From Aneurinibacillus danicus (GTDB lineage Bacteria; Bacillota; Bacilli; Aneurinibacillales; Aneurinibacillaceae): a stretch of DNA of 64,000 nt. The stretch covers positions 1-64,000 of the forward strand of contig NZ_BJXX01000057.1 in assembly GCF_007991215.1 (NCBI RefSeq), read 5' to 3'. The notes under the pieces were generated by a model. That model saw only the letters and a program-made list of their open reading frames with translations. It ran no database searches and had not been told where the DNA came from. Shown piece by piece: positions 51,974-60,151 of the stretch (its first letter is position 1; each line of letters opens with the position of its first letter). The position numbers were made by a program, and so were the translations under genes.

Positions 51974-53455
51974 TTAGTTTAAGTTAATCCATACACTCTT
52001 GACTTCCGTATAGTTTTCCAATGCATAGCTTCCCATTTCTCGTCCAATCCCGCTTTGTTTGTATCCACCAAAAGGAGAAGCAGCATCAAATACATTATAG
52101 CAGTTTACCCATACCGTACCTGCCTTTAATTCATTGGCTACATAGTGGGCTTTCTTCACATCCTGTGTCCATAAACCTGCTGCTAATCCAAATTCGGAGT
52201 TATTTGCGCGACGAATCACTTCATCTAAATCCTCAAATGGCATAGCGGCTACAACAGGACCAAAGATTTCTTCTTTGGCAATTGTCATCTCATCGTTAAC
52301 ATCAGCAAAGATCGTAGGAGTCACAAAATAGCCATCTCCTTGACCATAAACTCCACCGGCAACTACTTCTGCACCTTCTGCTTTTCCTTTTTCAATATAG
52401 CTTCCTACACGTTCTAATTGCTCCTCAGAAACCAACGGTCCCATTTCGGTAGATGGATCAAGCCCAGCCCCTTGCTTAATTTTTTGTGCATGGGCAGCTA
52501 AATCCGCTACTACATTATCATACGATTTCTTCTGAATAAAAAGACGAGAGCCAGCAGCGCAAACTTGTCCCTGGTTAAACATAATACCCATTAAAGCACC
52601 GGGAATCGCTTTGCTCATATCGGCATCCGGCAAAATAATATTCGGCGATTTTCCACCCAGCTCAAGGGAAACTTTTTTCACTGTACCTGCCGCCTGACGC
52701 ATAATCATTTTTCCTACAGGTGTTGAACCTGTAAAGGCAATCTTATCCACGTCCGGGTGGTCTACAAGCGGTGCTCCGGCTGTTTCCCCGAATCCAGGTA
52801 TAATATTGATAACCCCGGCTGGAAATCCTGCTTCAAGCGCTAATTGACCTAAATATAAAGCCGATAGCGGAGTTTGCTCTGCCGGTTTTAAAACGATCGT
52901 GCATCCCGTAGCGAGGGCTGCTCCTAATTTCCAGGTTGCCATGAGGAGAGGAAAATTCCATGGAATAATTTGTCCGACAACACCAACCGGTTCATGGCGA
53001 GTATAGTTAAAATAGTTGCCTGCAACCGGAATGGTTTGTCCCATAATTTTGGTGGCCCATCCAGCATAATAACGGATGTGATCGATGGCAAGGGGCACAT
53101 CGGCATTGCTTGTTTCACGAATAGGCTTCCCATTATCTAAGGTTTCTAGCTGTGCTAACTCTTCTTGATGCGCTTCCATTAAATCCGCTAATTTATAAAT
53201 GAGACGGCCGCGTTCAGAAGCGCTCATTTTTTTCCACGGACCATTTTCAAAGGCTTGACGGGCTGCTTTTACAGCTTTATCGACATCTTCCGGCCCTGCT
53301 TCACTCACCACAGCCAATACTTTTCCGTTAGATGGATCAAGGGTTTCAAATGTTTGACCGGAAGCTGACTCCACCCACTCTCCATTGATCAAAAGCTTTT
53401 TGGTTCCCTTTAAAAATTCCTCTACACGAGGACTGATTCGTAATGTTTGTTCCAT
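51974..53455 (-). CDS. NAD-dependent aldehyde dehydrogenase
   Basis: A 493-residue class I/II aldehyde dehydrogenase: Asn in IIPWNFPLLM, FTGSTPVGK, Glu in LELGGKSPN, catalytic Cys in NQGQVCAAGSR, and C-terminal SPFGGYKQSGIGRE. Closest in character to DhaS/AcoD-type enzymes that oxidise acetaldehyde or similar aldehydes. It has a sigma-54 promoter and a divergent AcoR-type activator, as for acoD-type genes. Codon use is A+T rich. Confidence 0.93.
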   Translation of the reverse strand: MEQTLRISPRVEEFLKGTKKLLINGEWVESASGQTFETLDPSNGKVLAVVSEAGPEDVDKAVKAARQAFENGPWKKMSASERGRLIYKLADLMEAHQEELAQLETLDNGKPIRETSNADVPLAIDHIRYYAGWATKIMGQTIPVAGNYFNYTRHEPVGVVGQIIPWNFPLLMATWKLGAALATGCTIVLKPAEQTPLSALYLGQLALEAGFPAGVINIIPGFGETAGAPLVDHPDVDKIAFTGSTPVGKMIMRQAAGTVKKVSLELGGKSPNIILPDADMSKAIPGALMGIMFNQGQVCAAGSRLFIQKKSYDNVVADLAAHAQKIKQGAGLDPSTEMGPLVSEEQLERVGSYIEKGKAEGAEVVAGGVYGQGDGYFVTPTIFADVNDEMTIAKEEIFGPVVAAMPFEDLDEVIRRANNSEFGLAAGLWTQDVKKAHYVANELKAGTVWVNCYNVFDAASPFGGYKQSGIGREMGSYALENYTEVKSVWINLN

Positions 53456-53512
53456 ATTAAAAATCTCTCCTTTGAAACGAATATTAATGTAATCGCTTGC
53501 GCTTAGTAGTTA

Positions 53513-53531
53513 ATGCAAAAAAAATGCCAAT
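53513..53531 (-). promoter_or_regulatory. Sigma-54 promoter of the aldehyde dehydrogenase gene
   Basis: Minus strand TTGGCATTTTTTTTGCAT; GG (plus 53527-53528) and GC (plus 53515-53516) at canonical spacing. Confidence 0.85.
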
Positions 53532-53564
53532 AACAAAAACATTAGAATCCGTTACAAAACAATT

Positions 53565-53584
53565 CGATTTATTGTCATAAATCG
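53565..53584. promoter_or_regulatory. Perfect palindrome in the aldehyde dehydrogenase/activator intergenic region
   Basis: CGATTTAT-TGTC-ATAAATCG, 8-bp arms, between the sigma-54 promoter and the larger repeat. Confidence 0.45.
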
Positions 53585-53589
53585 ATATA

Positions 53590-53631
53590 TTGTTCTATAA
53601 TGGAACAGTATAACGTTCCGTTATAGAACAA
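53590..53631. promoter_or_regulatory. Large inverted repeat, likely AcoR-type enhancer
   Basis: TTGTTCTATAATGGAAC (53590-53606) and GTTCCGTTATAGAACAA (53615-53631) match as inverted arms at 16 of 17 positions. It contains two GGAAC/GTTCC and two TTGTTC/GAACAA half-sites, and lies 60-105 bp upstream of the -24 box. Confidence 0.65.
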
Positions 53632-53765
53632 ATGCACAAATTCGGAACAATAAGAGGAAGATTCTACAGTTTCAATTGTAAAGTTTGCCGTTGTCATTTC
53701 TGTTATAATATTTTTTATATTCAGCATAATTTCTACAATATTACACAAACGCGAGGTGTCATTCT

Positions 53766-55628
53766 ATGGCTATTGATCTTGATACGTCTACAGGAACCAT
53801 CCCTAATTATATTCAAGAATCATGGAAGCGCTGCCAATCAAAGGGAATTGACCCTGCAACAATAGATAAAGAACACATACTTGGGGAATACGAGCTAACC
53901 GAATACTACGAGCAATACGAGGAGCTCCTTTATTATTCCTCCCCTATTCTGGAAGATGTGTACCATTCAATTCATGGAACTGAATTCCTTCTATTAATAG
54001 CTACACCAGAAGGATATATACTCGATACCCTTGGAGAGCCTTCTTTTTTGCAGCAGGCGGAAAACGCTTCCTTGCGAAAAGGAGCAAATTGGCTAGAGGA
54101 ATCAAAAGGAACCAATGCGATTGGTACAGCCATCGTAGAAAAAAAACCAATACTTGTTCACGGACACCAACATTTTTTTCAGGATAACCATTTTCTTGCC
54201 TGTGCAGCAACCCCAATTCTTGATCCTGATGGACAGCTTCTCGGTATTTTAAATTTAAGCAGTCATCAGCAAAACTACCATCCATTTGCTTTAAGTTTAG
54301 TTAAAAGAACGGCCCATAGTATTGAACAGGCCCTTTTATTAGCTCATACTCAAAATCAAACAAAAAAGTTAACAAAAGATCTCGATTTTATTTATGATCA
54401 TCATCCTTCCTCTCTTATTACAATCAATAAGGAAGGCAAAATCACAAGACTCAATTTTGCAGCAGCTCGTACGATTGGTTGTTCAGAACAATCCACGATT
54501 GGCGAACCGATTTCTAGCATTATATCAGGGCTTGATCCTTTTACTTTAACAGCAGCACAAGAGCAAAAATTTTCGTTTAAAAATCAGGTATTTACTACCC
54601 ACATTCTTATTAGTGATAACCATGATCAGTCCTGTGTAATTTTACAAGGGGAGACACAAAAACAAAAAGGTGAACTAACCAATCGTTATCATTTTACAGA
54701 TATTATTAGCAATGACCCTGATATGAACGAAACGATATCCATTGCTAAAAAAGTTGCCACTTTAGACATAAGCCTTCTTATTTCTGGTGAAACAGGCACA
54801 GGAAAAGAGCTGTTTGCTCAGTCTATTCATGGTGCCAGCTTAAGAAGTGATAAACCTTTCATCGCCATTAACTGCAGTGCGATTCCCGAAGGCCTATTAG
54901 AAAGTGAGTTATTTGGTTATGAAAAAGGAGCCTTCACTGGAGCAAAAAGCCAGGGGCAAGCAGGTAAATTTGAAGCGGCAGATGGCGGCACACTTTTTTT
55001 GGATGAAATCGGGGACATGCCCCTTACTGCCCAGGTCACCTTACTGCGGGTGTTACAAGAACGCTATATCACACGTATTGGCGGTATTACTCCTCGTCCT
55101 ATCGATGTACGGATTATCGCTGCCACTCATAAAGACTTACAAAAAGAAATAGAGGCGGGACGTTTTCGTGCCGATTTATATTTTCGTCTCAATGGCTTTA
55201 CTTTAAAACTTCCGCCTCTACGCAATCGTACAGATTTGCTTTTGTTAGCAGAACATATTCTATCCCGGTTACCTTTCAAAAAAGAAAAAACAGAACTAAC
55301 AGAAGATGCCAAAGCATTTATTACAGAATACGAATGGCCTGGTAATTTCCGTCAATTAGAAAATGTTCTGCAACAGGCTGCTTTTCTAGCAAATCATAAT
55401 CGTATTACGAAATCTTTGCTTCTTTCTCTTTGTCCTTCTTCAACCGCACCAATAAAGGAGGAGCAAAAAAGAGAACAGAAGTTGATGAGCTTGCGAGAAC
55501 ACGAAATTGCTCTTATTAAACAAGTATTAGAACAAACAGACGGAAATATTAGTCTCGCTTCTAAGCAATTAAATATTGGCCGTACTACCCTTTATCGAAA
55601 ACTGAAAGCGTATAACCTTATGTCATAA
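53766..55628 (+). CDS. AcoR-type sigma-54 activator (GAF-PAS-AAA+-HTH)
   Basis: A 620-residue enhancer-binding protein. N-terminal GAF-type sensor at about residues 60-195 ([39 protein letters not shown] typical of AcoR/acetoin regulators); PAS at about 205-290; AAA+ at about 320-545 with [15 protein letters not shown] and [11 protein letters not shown]-terminal Fis-like helix-turn-helix ([21 protein letters not shown]). Divergent from the aldehyde dehydrogenase gene, which it should activate in response to acetoin, an aldehyde or an alcohol. Confidence 0.93.
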   Translation: MAIDLDTSTGTIPNYIQESWKRCQSKGIDPATIDKEHILGEYELTEYYEQYEELLYYSSPILEDVYHSIHGTEFLLLIATPEGYILDTLGEPSFLQQAENASLRKGANWLEESKGTNAIGTAIVEKKPILVHGHQHFFQDNHFLACAATPILDPDGQLLGILNLSSHQQNYHPFALSLVKRTAHSIEQALLLAHTQNQTKKLTKDLDFIYDHHPSSLITINKEGKITRLNFAAARTIGCSEQSTIGEPISSIISGLDPFTLTAAQEQKFSFKNQVFTTHILISDNHDQSCVILQGETQKQKGELTNRYHFTDIISNDPDMNETISIAKKVATLDISLLISGETGTGKELFAQSIHGASLRSDKPFIAINCSAIPEGLLESELFGYEKGAFTGAKSQGQAGKFEAADGGTLFLDEIGDMPLTAQVTLLRVLQERYITRIGGITPRPIDVRIIAATHKDLQKEIEAGRFRADLYFRLNGFTLKLPPLRNRTDLLLLAEHILSRLPFKKEKTELTEDAKAFITEYEWPGNFRQLENVLQQAAFLANHNRITKSLLLSLCPSSTAPIKEEQKREQKLMSLREHEIALIKQVLEQTDGNISLASKQLNIGRTTLYRKLKAYNLMS

Positions 55629-55632
55629 CGTT

Positions 55633-55665
55633 CAAAAACCCGGAATTTCCGGGTTTTCATTTGTT
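55633..55665 (+). terminator. Terminator of the AcoR-type gene
   Basis: AAAACCCGGAA/TTCCGGGTTTT stem, short loop, T-rich tail. Confidence 0.8.
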
Positions 55666-55757
55666 TTATGATTCATTTTTTACCAGAATAAAACCTGCCG
55701 TTACTTCACCTTATCGTTTTCTTTCTACAATTTTCATGTATAGTAAATTCCATGCTG

Positions 55758-56411
55758 TTATAAGTTAATTTTCTGTTGAATTTTGTACTCATACATACTT
55801 TTATCTGCAGATCGAATTAATTCATTAAGAGTTTCCCCTGCTTCAGGGTAAACAGCACTGCCAATTGAAACAGACACATGAGCAGGAAAGGAAGCAGCGA
55901 GATTATGGATATGGTTACTAAATCGCTCTATTAATTTTATTGTTTCGAGCCTCTGCATAGATGGAACAAAAATAATAAATTCATCACCACCCATACGAAC
56001 AACAATATCCTCTTTTCTTGTTATCTTCATTAAAAGTTGTGCAATATGCTTTAAAACTTCATCTCCAGTTTCGTGTCCGTATCTATCATTTATCTCCTTA
56101 AAATTATCGATATCAACCACAAATACATGTAGCCACTTATTATTTTGATTTACCTCAGCTAGTAATTTAGGAAATATCCTGTTCATAAACCTACGATTAT
56201 AGACATTGGTTAAAGGATCTTTTTCAGAATAAAATTTTGCTTCGTCATATTTTTTTCCAAGATACCAACCAATAACTAAATATACAAAGGTAACCACCAG
56301 GTGAAACAAATCTATATGTACATACTTATCATTTATCCAATGAGATACATTCCAGATTATTAAGTTAGCTAGAACGATAACAATACTAAGTATTCTACCT
56401 TTACATTTCAT
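55758..56411 (-). CDS. Membrane-bound diguanylate cyclase (GGDEF)
   Basis: A 217-residue GGDEF protein making c-di-GMP from two GTP. Two membrane helices at about residues 6-25 and 34-52 with almost no extracytoplasmic domain; GGDEF domain from residue 62 (SEKDPLTNVYNRRFM, VVDIDNFKEINDRYGHETGD), intact catalytic GGDEF at 141-145, and an intact product-inhibition site RKED at 132-135. It begins 55 bp from the left recombination-like site at 56467, so its promoter could be switched by inversion of the neighbouring segment. Ribosome binding site GATAGGGG is close to the ATG. Confidence 0.93.
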   Translation of the reverse strand: MKCKGRILSIVIVLANLIIWNVSHWINDKYVHIDLFHLVVTFVYLVIGWYLGKKYDEAKFYSEKDPLTNVYNRRFMNRIFPKLLAEVNQNNKWLHVFVVDIDNFKEINDRYGHETGDEVLKHIAQLLMKITRKEDIVVRMGGDEFIIFVPSMQRLETIKLIERFSNHIHNLAASFPAHVSVSIGSAVYPEAGETLNELIRSADKSMYEYKIQQKINL

Positions 56412-56466
56412 ACCCCTATCCTTCCATCCATTTGAAAAATAACTATTTATTGTATGAACATGAAGG

Positions 56467-56501
56467 AAAATCTAACATAATAGACATTTTGTTAGATTTT
56501 T
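56467..56501 (+). repeat. Left recombination-site-like inverted element
   Basis: Arms AATCTAACATAA and TTTTGTTAGATT (11 of 12 positions complementary) around the 6-bp spacer TAGACA at 56481-56486. The layout of two about 12-bp arms and a 6-bp spacer is that of tyrosine-recombinase core sites. It is the inverse of the site at 57294-57326. Confidence 0.7.
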
Positions 56502-56633
56502 ATGTTTTAATAGGAAAGGCTAAAAGTACTTTATTTTAAAGGCTTTTTTATATGTTTAAAATCAAATAAAATTATAAAATATAACATATTGAATCTTTAG
56601 TTAGGTATTAATTAACATATTGGAGTGGGGCCT

Positions 56634-57197
56634 GTGACAACTAGAAAAGGTGCAAATGCTGTTGAACCAATACGTGACGTTGAAAAAATTCAGGAGATAA
56701 AAGAATACTTATTACGACGTTCTTACAGAGATTATTTTTTATTTGTTTTTGGAATCAATTCAGGACTTCGGATTAGTGATATTCTGCCGTTACGGGTAAT
56801 GGATGTTAAATATACAAAGCATTTAAAAATCCAAGAAAAAAAGACCAAAAATATAAGAAAAACTATAATAACACCAACGTTAAAGAATGAAATAGAGCGA
56901 TATTCCAAAAGAATGGCTGATTCGGAGTATTTATTCCCTTCCCAAAAAGGTGGAAAGCCAATTAGCCGTACACACGCATGGCAAATCATTAATAATGCAG
57001 CAAAAGCTTGTGGTGTTGAGGGGTCTATTGGAACGCATACGTTACGTAAAACATTTGGCTACCATTTCTACCAGCAATCAAAGGATGTAGCGATGTTACA
57101 GTATATATTTGGGCATTCTAGTCCATCAATTACATTGAGATATATAGGTATTAACGATGATATGGTAGACAAAGCTTTGGAGAAATTTTCGTTATAG
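56634..57197 (+). CDS. Tyrosine recombinase (phage-integrase family), compact form
   Basis: A 187-residue site-specific recombinase consisting of little more than the catalytic domain. Catalytic residues visible: Arg46 (SGLRISD), a beta-hairpin Lys near 70-72, His135 and Arg138 (HTLRKTF), His161 (GHSSPS) and Tyr170 nucleophile (TLRYIGI). The N-terminal core-binding domain is reduced to about 30 residues. GTG 56634 is chosen since GGAG ends 8 bp upstream. It lies between inverted core-like sites, so it most likely acts on them as an invertase. Confidence 0.9.
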   Translation: MTTRKGANAVEPIRDVEKIQEIKEYLLRRSYRDYFLFVFGINSGLRISDILPLRVMDVKYTKHLKIQEKKTKNIRKTIITPTLKNEIERYSKRMADSEYLFPSQKGGKPISRTHAWQIINNAAKACGVEGSIGTHTLRKTFGYHFYQQSKDVAMLQYIFGHSSPSITLRYIGINDDMVDKALEKFSL

Positions 57198-57234
57198 AAC
57201 CCCTTAGACAAGAAATAAAAGAAAATATACGGCT

Positions 57235-57266
57235 TTGTCGATTTTTAAATTAGAAGGAGTTATAAT
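57235..57266 (+). promoter_or_regulatory. Possible outward promoter near the right end of the invertible segment
   Basis: TATAAT at 57261-57266 with TTGTCG at 57235-57240; the 20-bp spacer is longer than ideal. It would read through the right site into the EAL gene now, and into the GGDEF gene after inversion. Confidence 0.3.
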
Positions 57267-57293
57267 AAAAAAGAACTAGATAAATTTTCTATT

Positions 57294-57326
57294 TTATATA
57301 ACAAAATGTCTATTTTGTTAGATTAG
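57294..57326 (+). repeat. Right recombination-site-like inverted element
   Basis: TAACAAAA, spacer TGTCTA (57307-57312), TTTTGTTA, extending to GATT. Against the reverse complement of the left element it matches at 25 of 26 positions from TAACAAAATG to TTAGATT. Confidence 0.7.
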
Positions 57327-57387
57327 AGAATAGGGCAGCGATTTTTAACCTGGGACAAAAAAAATAAAGGGGTGGAAGTAACACGTT

Positions 57388-58110
57388 ATGAACAAAATAA
57401 CACCTCTAGACGAGCAAACCGAAAAAGTTATTAAACATGAGGCATTTCATCATGCATATCAACCACTATATTTCCTTTCGGACTGGGCCTTATTAGGACA
57501 TGAGGCTTTTTTACGATCTCAATATTTTGCGACCCCTGAACTTCTTTTTCAAAATGCCGAAAGGCTCAACAAGCTGTATGAGCTTGATATCTTGTCTTTT
57601 TTTAAGGCTATTGTATTCTATACATCTAGAAATAAGGCTTTGCAGACTTCTTTATTTGTAAATGTCTTTCCTTCCACATTACTGCATCCGGATTTTCATC
57701 ATTTTTTAGATGAATTGCTTTCTAATCATCCTATACCAAAAGGGAAAATTGTTTTAGAAATTAACGAGTCCCAGGAAGTAAATGATGTTAAATCTATGCG
57801 CAACGTGCTCTCTTTTTTACGTCAAAATGGATTTCGCATTGCCCTTGATGATGTAGGAAAAGGATTTGCTTCTTTAAGAAGTCTTGTCGAACTTGAAACA
57901 GATTTTATTAAGCTAGATAAGTATTTCTCAATTGATTTGTCCGTATCTACAAAGAAACAGAATTTAATAGAACTATTAGTGCGCTATTGTAATGATGATG
58001 CTTATTTAATCTTAGAAGGAATTGAGAAATCGGAAGATCTTGCAATAGCTAAAGCGTTAGGGATCGATATTGGCCAAGGGTATCTATTAGGAAAACCGGA
58101 AGTTTGGTAA
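57388..58110 (+). CDS. EAL-domain c-di-GMP phosphodiesterase
   Basis: A 240-residue stand-alone EAL protein expected to hydrolyse c-di-GMP. The signature reads HEAFLR (EAF at 39-41 in place of EAL), with the other metal and substrate motifs FVNVFPSTL, LEINESQEV, IALDDVGKGFASL, FIKLDKYF, LILEGIEKSEDL and GQGYLLGKP all present. EAF still keeps the metal-binding Glu, so activity is likely but not certain. It begins 62 bp after the right recombination-like site and is transcribed away from it. Terminator at 58230. Confidence 0.9.
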   Translation: MNKITPLDEQTEKVIKHEAFHHAYQPLYFLSDWALLGHEAFLRSQYFATPELLFQNAERLNKLYELDILSFFKAIVFYTSRNKALQTSLFVNVFPSTLLHPDFHHFLDELLSNHPIPKGKIVLEINESQEVNDVKSMRNVLSFLRQNGFRIALDDVGKGFASLRSLVELETDFIKLDKYFSIDLSVSTKKQNLIELLVRYCNDDAYLILEGIEKSEDLAIAKALGIDIGQGYLLGKPEVW

Positions 58111-58229
58111 TAAACAAAGAGTAGACTTGAAAAAACGAAGCAAAGCTCTTCCTCTTTACATTTCGATGAACATTCCTTTACCACTCTGCAGTATACCTGC
58201 AATCATTCATTTCTATAAATTACTTGGTA

Positions 58230-58256
58230 TAAGCCAGTTTATTACTGGCTTTCTTA
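58230..58256 (+). terminator. Terminator of the EAL gene
   Basis: AAGCCAGT/ACTGGCTT stem, five-base loop, TCTT tail. The following 230 bp hold a short direct repeat (TTCTTACCGTTT twice) and nothing else recognised. Confidence 0.65.
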
Positions 58257-58484
58257 CCGTTTTCTTACCGTTTATTAAAAACTATCTTAAAAAAGCGACA
58301 TAAATCCAATGATCGGACGCCCTATCCCTGGATTAACCAACTCCCTGCATCAAAATCTTCATTCGTTTTTTAGCTATATCTCCCACCGTTTTCCCCCTTT
58401 CATATATTAGAATTTTTTATCTATTTTAGTATACTTGAAATCACGAAAGTAAAAAGTTAATACAACGAAGGGAAGTGACCTTTC

Positions 58485-59984
58485 TTGACTGATAAAATGG
58501 AGAAGAATCATCTTGATAATTCCCTCTCTCCTCATGGCATTGATCAACTCTCCTACAAATATCATCCTGATGCCATTTATGCCATGAATCTAGAGGGTAA
58601 AATCATTAATGCCAACCAGGCAACTTCGAAATTGCTCAGCTATTCCATAGATGAATTGCTCAATCTTAGTTATGAGAATATCATTTCTTCCGAAGAATTC
58701 GAAACCTTCCGTTATTATTTCAAGAAAGCTTTTGAAGGCGAAGTTCACAAGTTTAAAACAGCAATCATATGTAAAAACAGAAAGAAAATAGAAGCTACGG
58801 CAACAACGGTTCCGATCGAAATTGACGGTCAAATTGTTAACGTCTATGCGTATATAAACGAGATTACAGAACAAAAAGAAACGGAAAGAAAAATTCAAAC
58901 ATCCAAAGAACTGTGCAAATCGTTTATCGATAACCATGATGATCCCATTCTTTTACTGGATCTTGATGCAACCATCGTATTGATAAATCAAGCTTTTTCG
59001 CGATTGCTTGGATGGAGGAAAGAGAATCTTGAGGGATTGAATATTCTTTGTTGTCCTTCCATTCCTCCCTATTTGGTCGAACAGATGAAGGATTACCATC
59101 ACCGCATTGCTATGGGCAAGCCTGTTTCCGCTGCACTGGAGACGATCAGAATTACAAATGAAGGAAAAGTTAAACATATAATGCTCTCGATCACACCTAT
59201 TCATGATTGGTATGGCAAAGTGTATAATTGGGCGGTTCATCTACGGGATGTTACAGCACAGAAAGAAATGGAAAACTTTCTTTTTCAATCGGAGAAATTA
59301 TTGACAGTTGGACAGCTAGCAGCTAGTGTTACACATGAAATTAGAAATCCGTTAACATCATTGAAAGGATTTATACAATTATTGAGAACTTCCGAGGGAC
59401 AAACGGAATGCTTTAGTAAATACCTAGATATTATGCTGAAGGAATTAAAACAAATTGAAACTTTTGTGGATGAACTGTCAGTTTTGGCAAAAACCCAGGT
59501 AAAGTCTTATAAAAAGACAAACATTATTTCTCTTCTCCAAGATATCCTTTCATTATTGAGGACACAAGCCCTGACGAATAATGTCTATATTAAATATGAG
59601 CATGAACCGGTATGCAGTATTTTTTGTGAAGAAAAACAACTCCGGCAAGCATTATTCAATGTTATCCAAAACGGGATCGAAGCCATGCCAGACGGAGGAA
59701 TTTTGTATGTTCGCATCAAACCATACGATGAGTCTTATTTGAAAATAGAAGTGACTGATCATGGAATGGGAATTCCTGAGGATCGGCTTTTGAAGTTGGG
59801 TGAGCCATTCTACTCAACCAAAGAAAAGGGGACCGGGTTAGGCCTGACATTGACATACAAAATTATTGAAAACCACCAAGGAACAATTACCATTCAAAGT
59901 CAAGTCGGATGTGGAACAACAGTCACAATTTTATTGCCCGTAACTAAACAAAATACAGAGCAAGCCATGATTGGATGCATCTAG
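58485..59984 (+). CDS. PAS-PAS sensor histidine kinase, sporulation-kinase type
   Basis: A 499-residue soluble histidine kinase. PAS domains at about residues 28-140 and 145-262; dimerisation/phospho-acceptor segment TVGQLAASVTHEIRNPLTSLKGFIQLL with the phosphorylated His in THEIRNPL, in the form found in KinA/KinE-type sporulation kinases; HATPase domain with N box QNGIEAMPDGG, G1 DHGMGIPED and G2 GTGLGL. No adjacent response regulator, as usual for kinases feeding Spo0F. Start TTG 58485 behind AAGGGAAGTG. Confidence 0.9.
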   Translation: MTDKMEKNHLDNSLSPHGIDQLSYKYHPDAIYAMNLEGKIINANQATSKLLSYSIDELLNLSYENIISSEEFETFRYYFKKAFEGEVHKFKTAIICKNRKKIEATATTVPIEIDGQIVNVYAYINEITEQKETERKIQTSKELCKSFIDNHDDPILLLDLDATIVLINQAFSRLLGWRKENLEGLNILCCPSIPPYLVEQMKDYHHRIAMGKPVSAALETIRITNEGKVKHIMLSITPIHDWYGKVYNWAVHLRDVTAQKEMENFLFQSEKLLTVGQLAASVTHEIRNPLTSLKGFIQLLRTSEGQTECFSKYLDIMLKELKQIETFVDELSVLAKTQVKSYKKTNIISLLQDILSLLRTQALTNNVYIKYEHEPVCSIFCEEKQLRQALFNVIQNGIEAMPDGGILYVRIKPYDESYLKIEVTDHGMGIPEDRLLKLGEPFYSTKEKGTGLGLTLTYKIIENHQGTITIQSQVGCGTTVTILLPVTKQNTEQAMIGCI

Positions 59985-60151
59985 TTGATTGTGTAAAAAT
60001 AACTATCATTTATACTAAATTTTCTGTAAAATAAGAAAAAAAAGAAAGAAGAAAAGAGAAAAGAAGACTGGATTTGATGTCTTTTCTTTTTTCAGAAAAA
60101 CGGCATCACTTTTACCTAATAAATTGGTCAAGAAGAAAGGAGAACTGCCAA

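Larger units (their letters stand above)
56487..57306. mobile_element. Putative invertible DNA segment carrying its own recombinase
   Basis: About 820 bp between two core-like sites in opposite orientation. It contains only the tyrosine recombinase gene and outward A+T-rich flanks. Recombination between the sites would invert the segment and exchange what faces the GGDEF gene on the left and the EAL gene on the right. The inversion itself is inferred from the site geometry, not observed. Confidence 0.6.

Noticed and set aside
56467-57326. Considered as an insertion sequence with terminal inverted repeats
   Set aside because: There is no DDE transposase or target-site duplication; the enzyme is a tyrosine recombinase and the ends have the arm-spacer-arm form of core sites.
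58232-58440. Short minus-strand frame resembling a gene end near 58330-58400
   Set aside because: Only about 25 codons with no start and no family resemblance.
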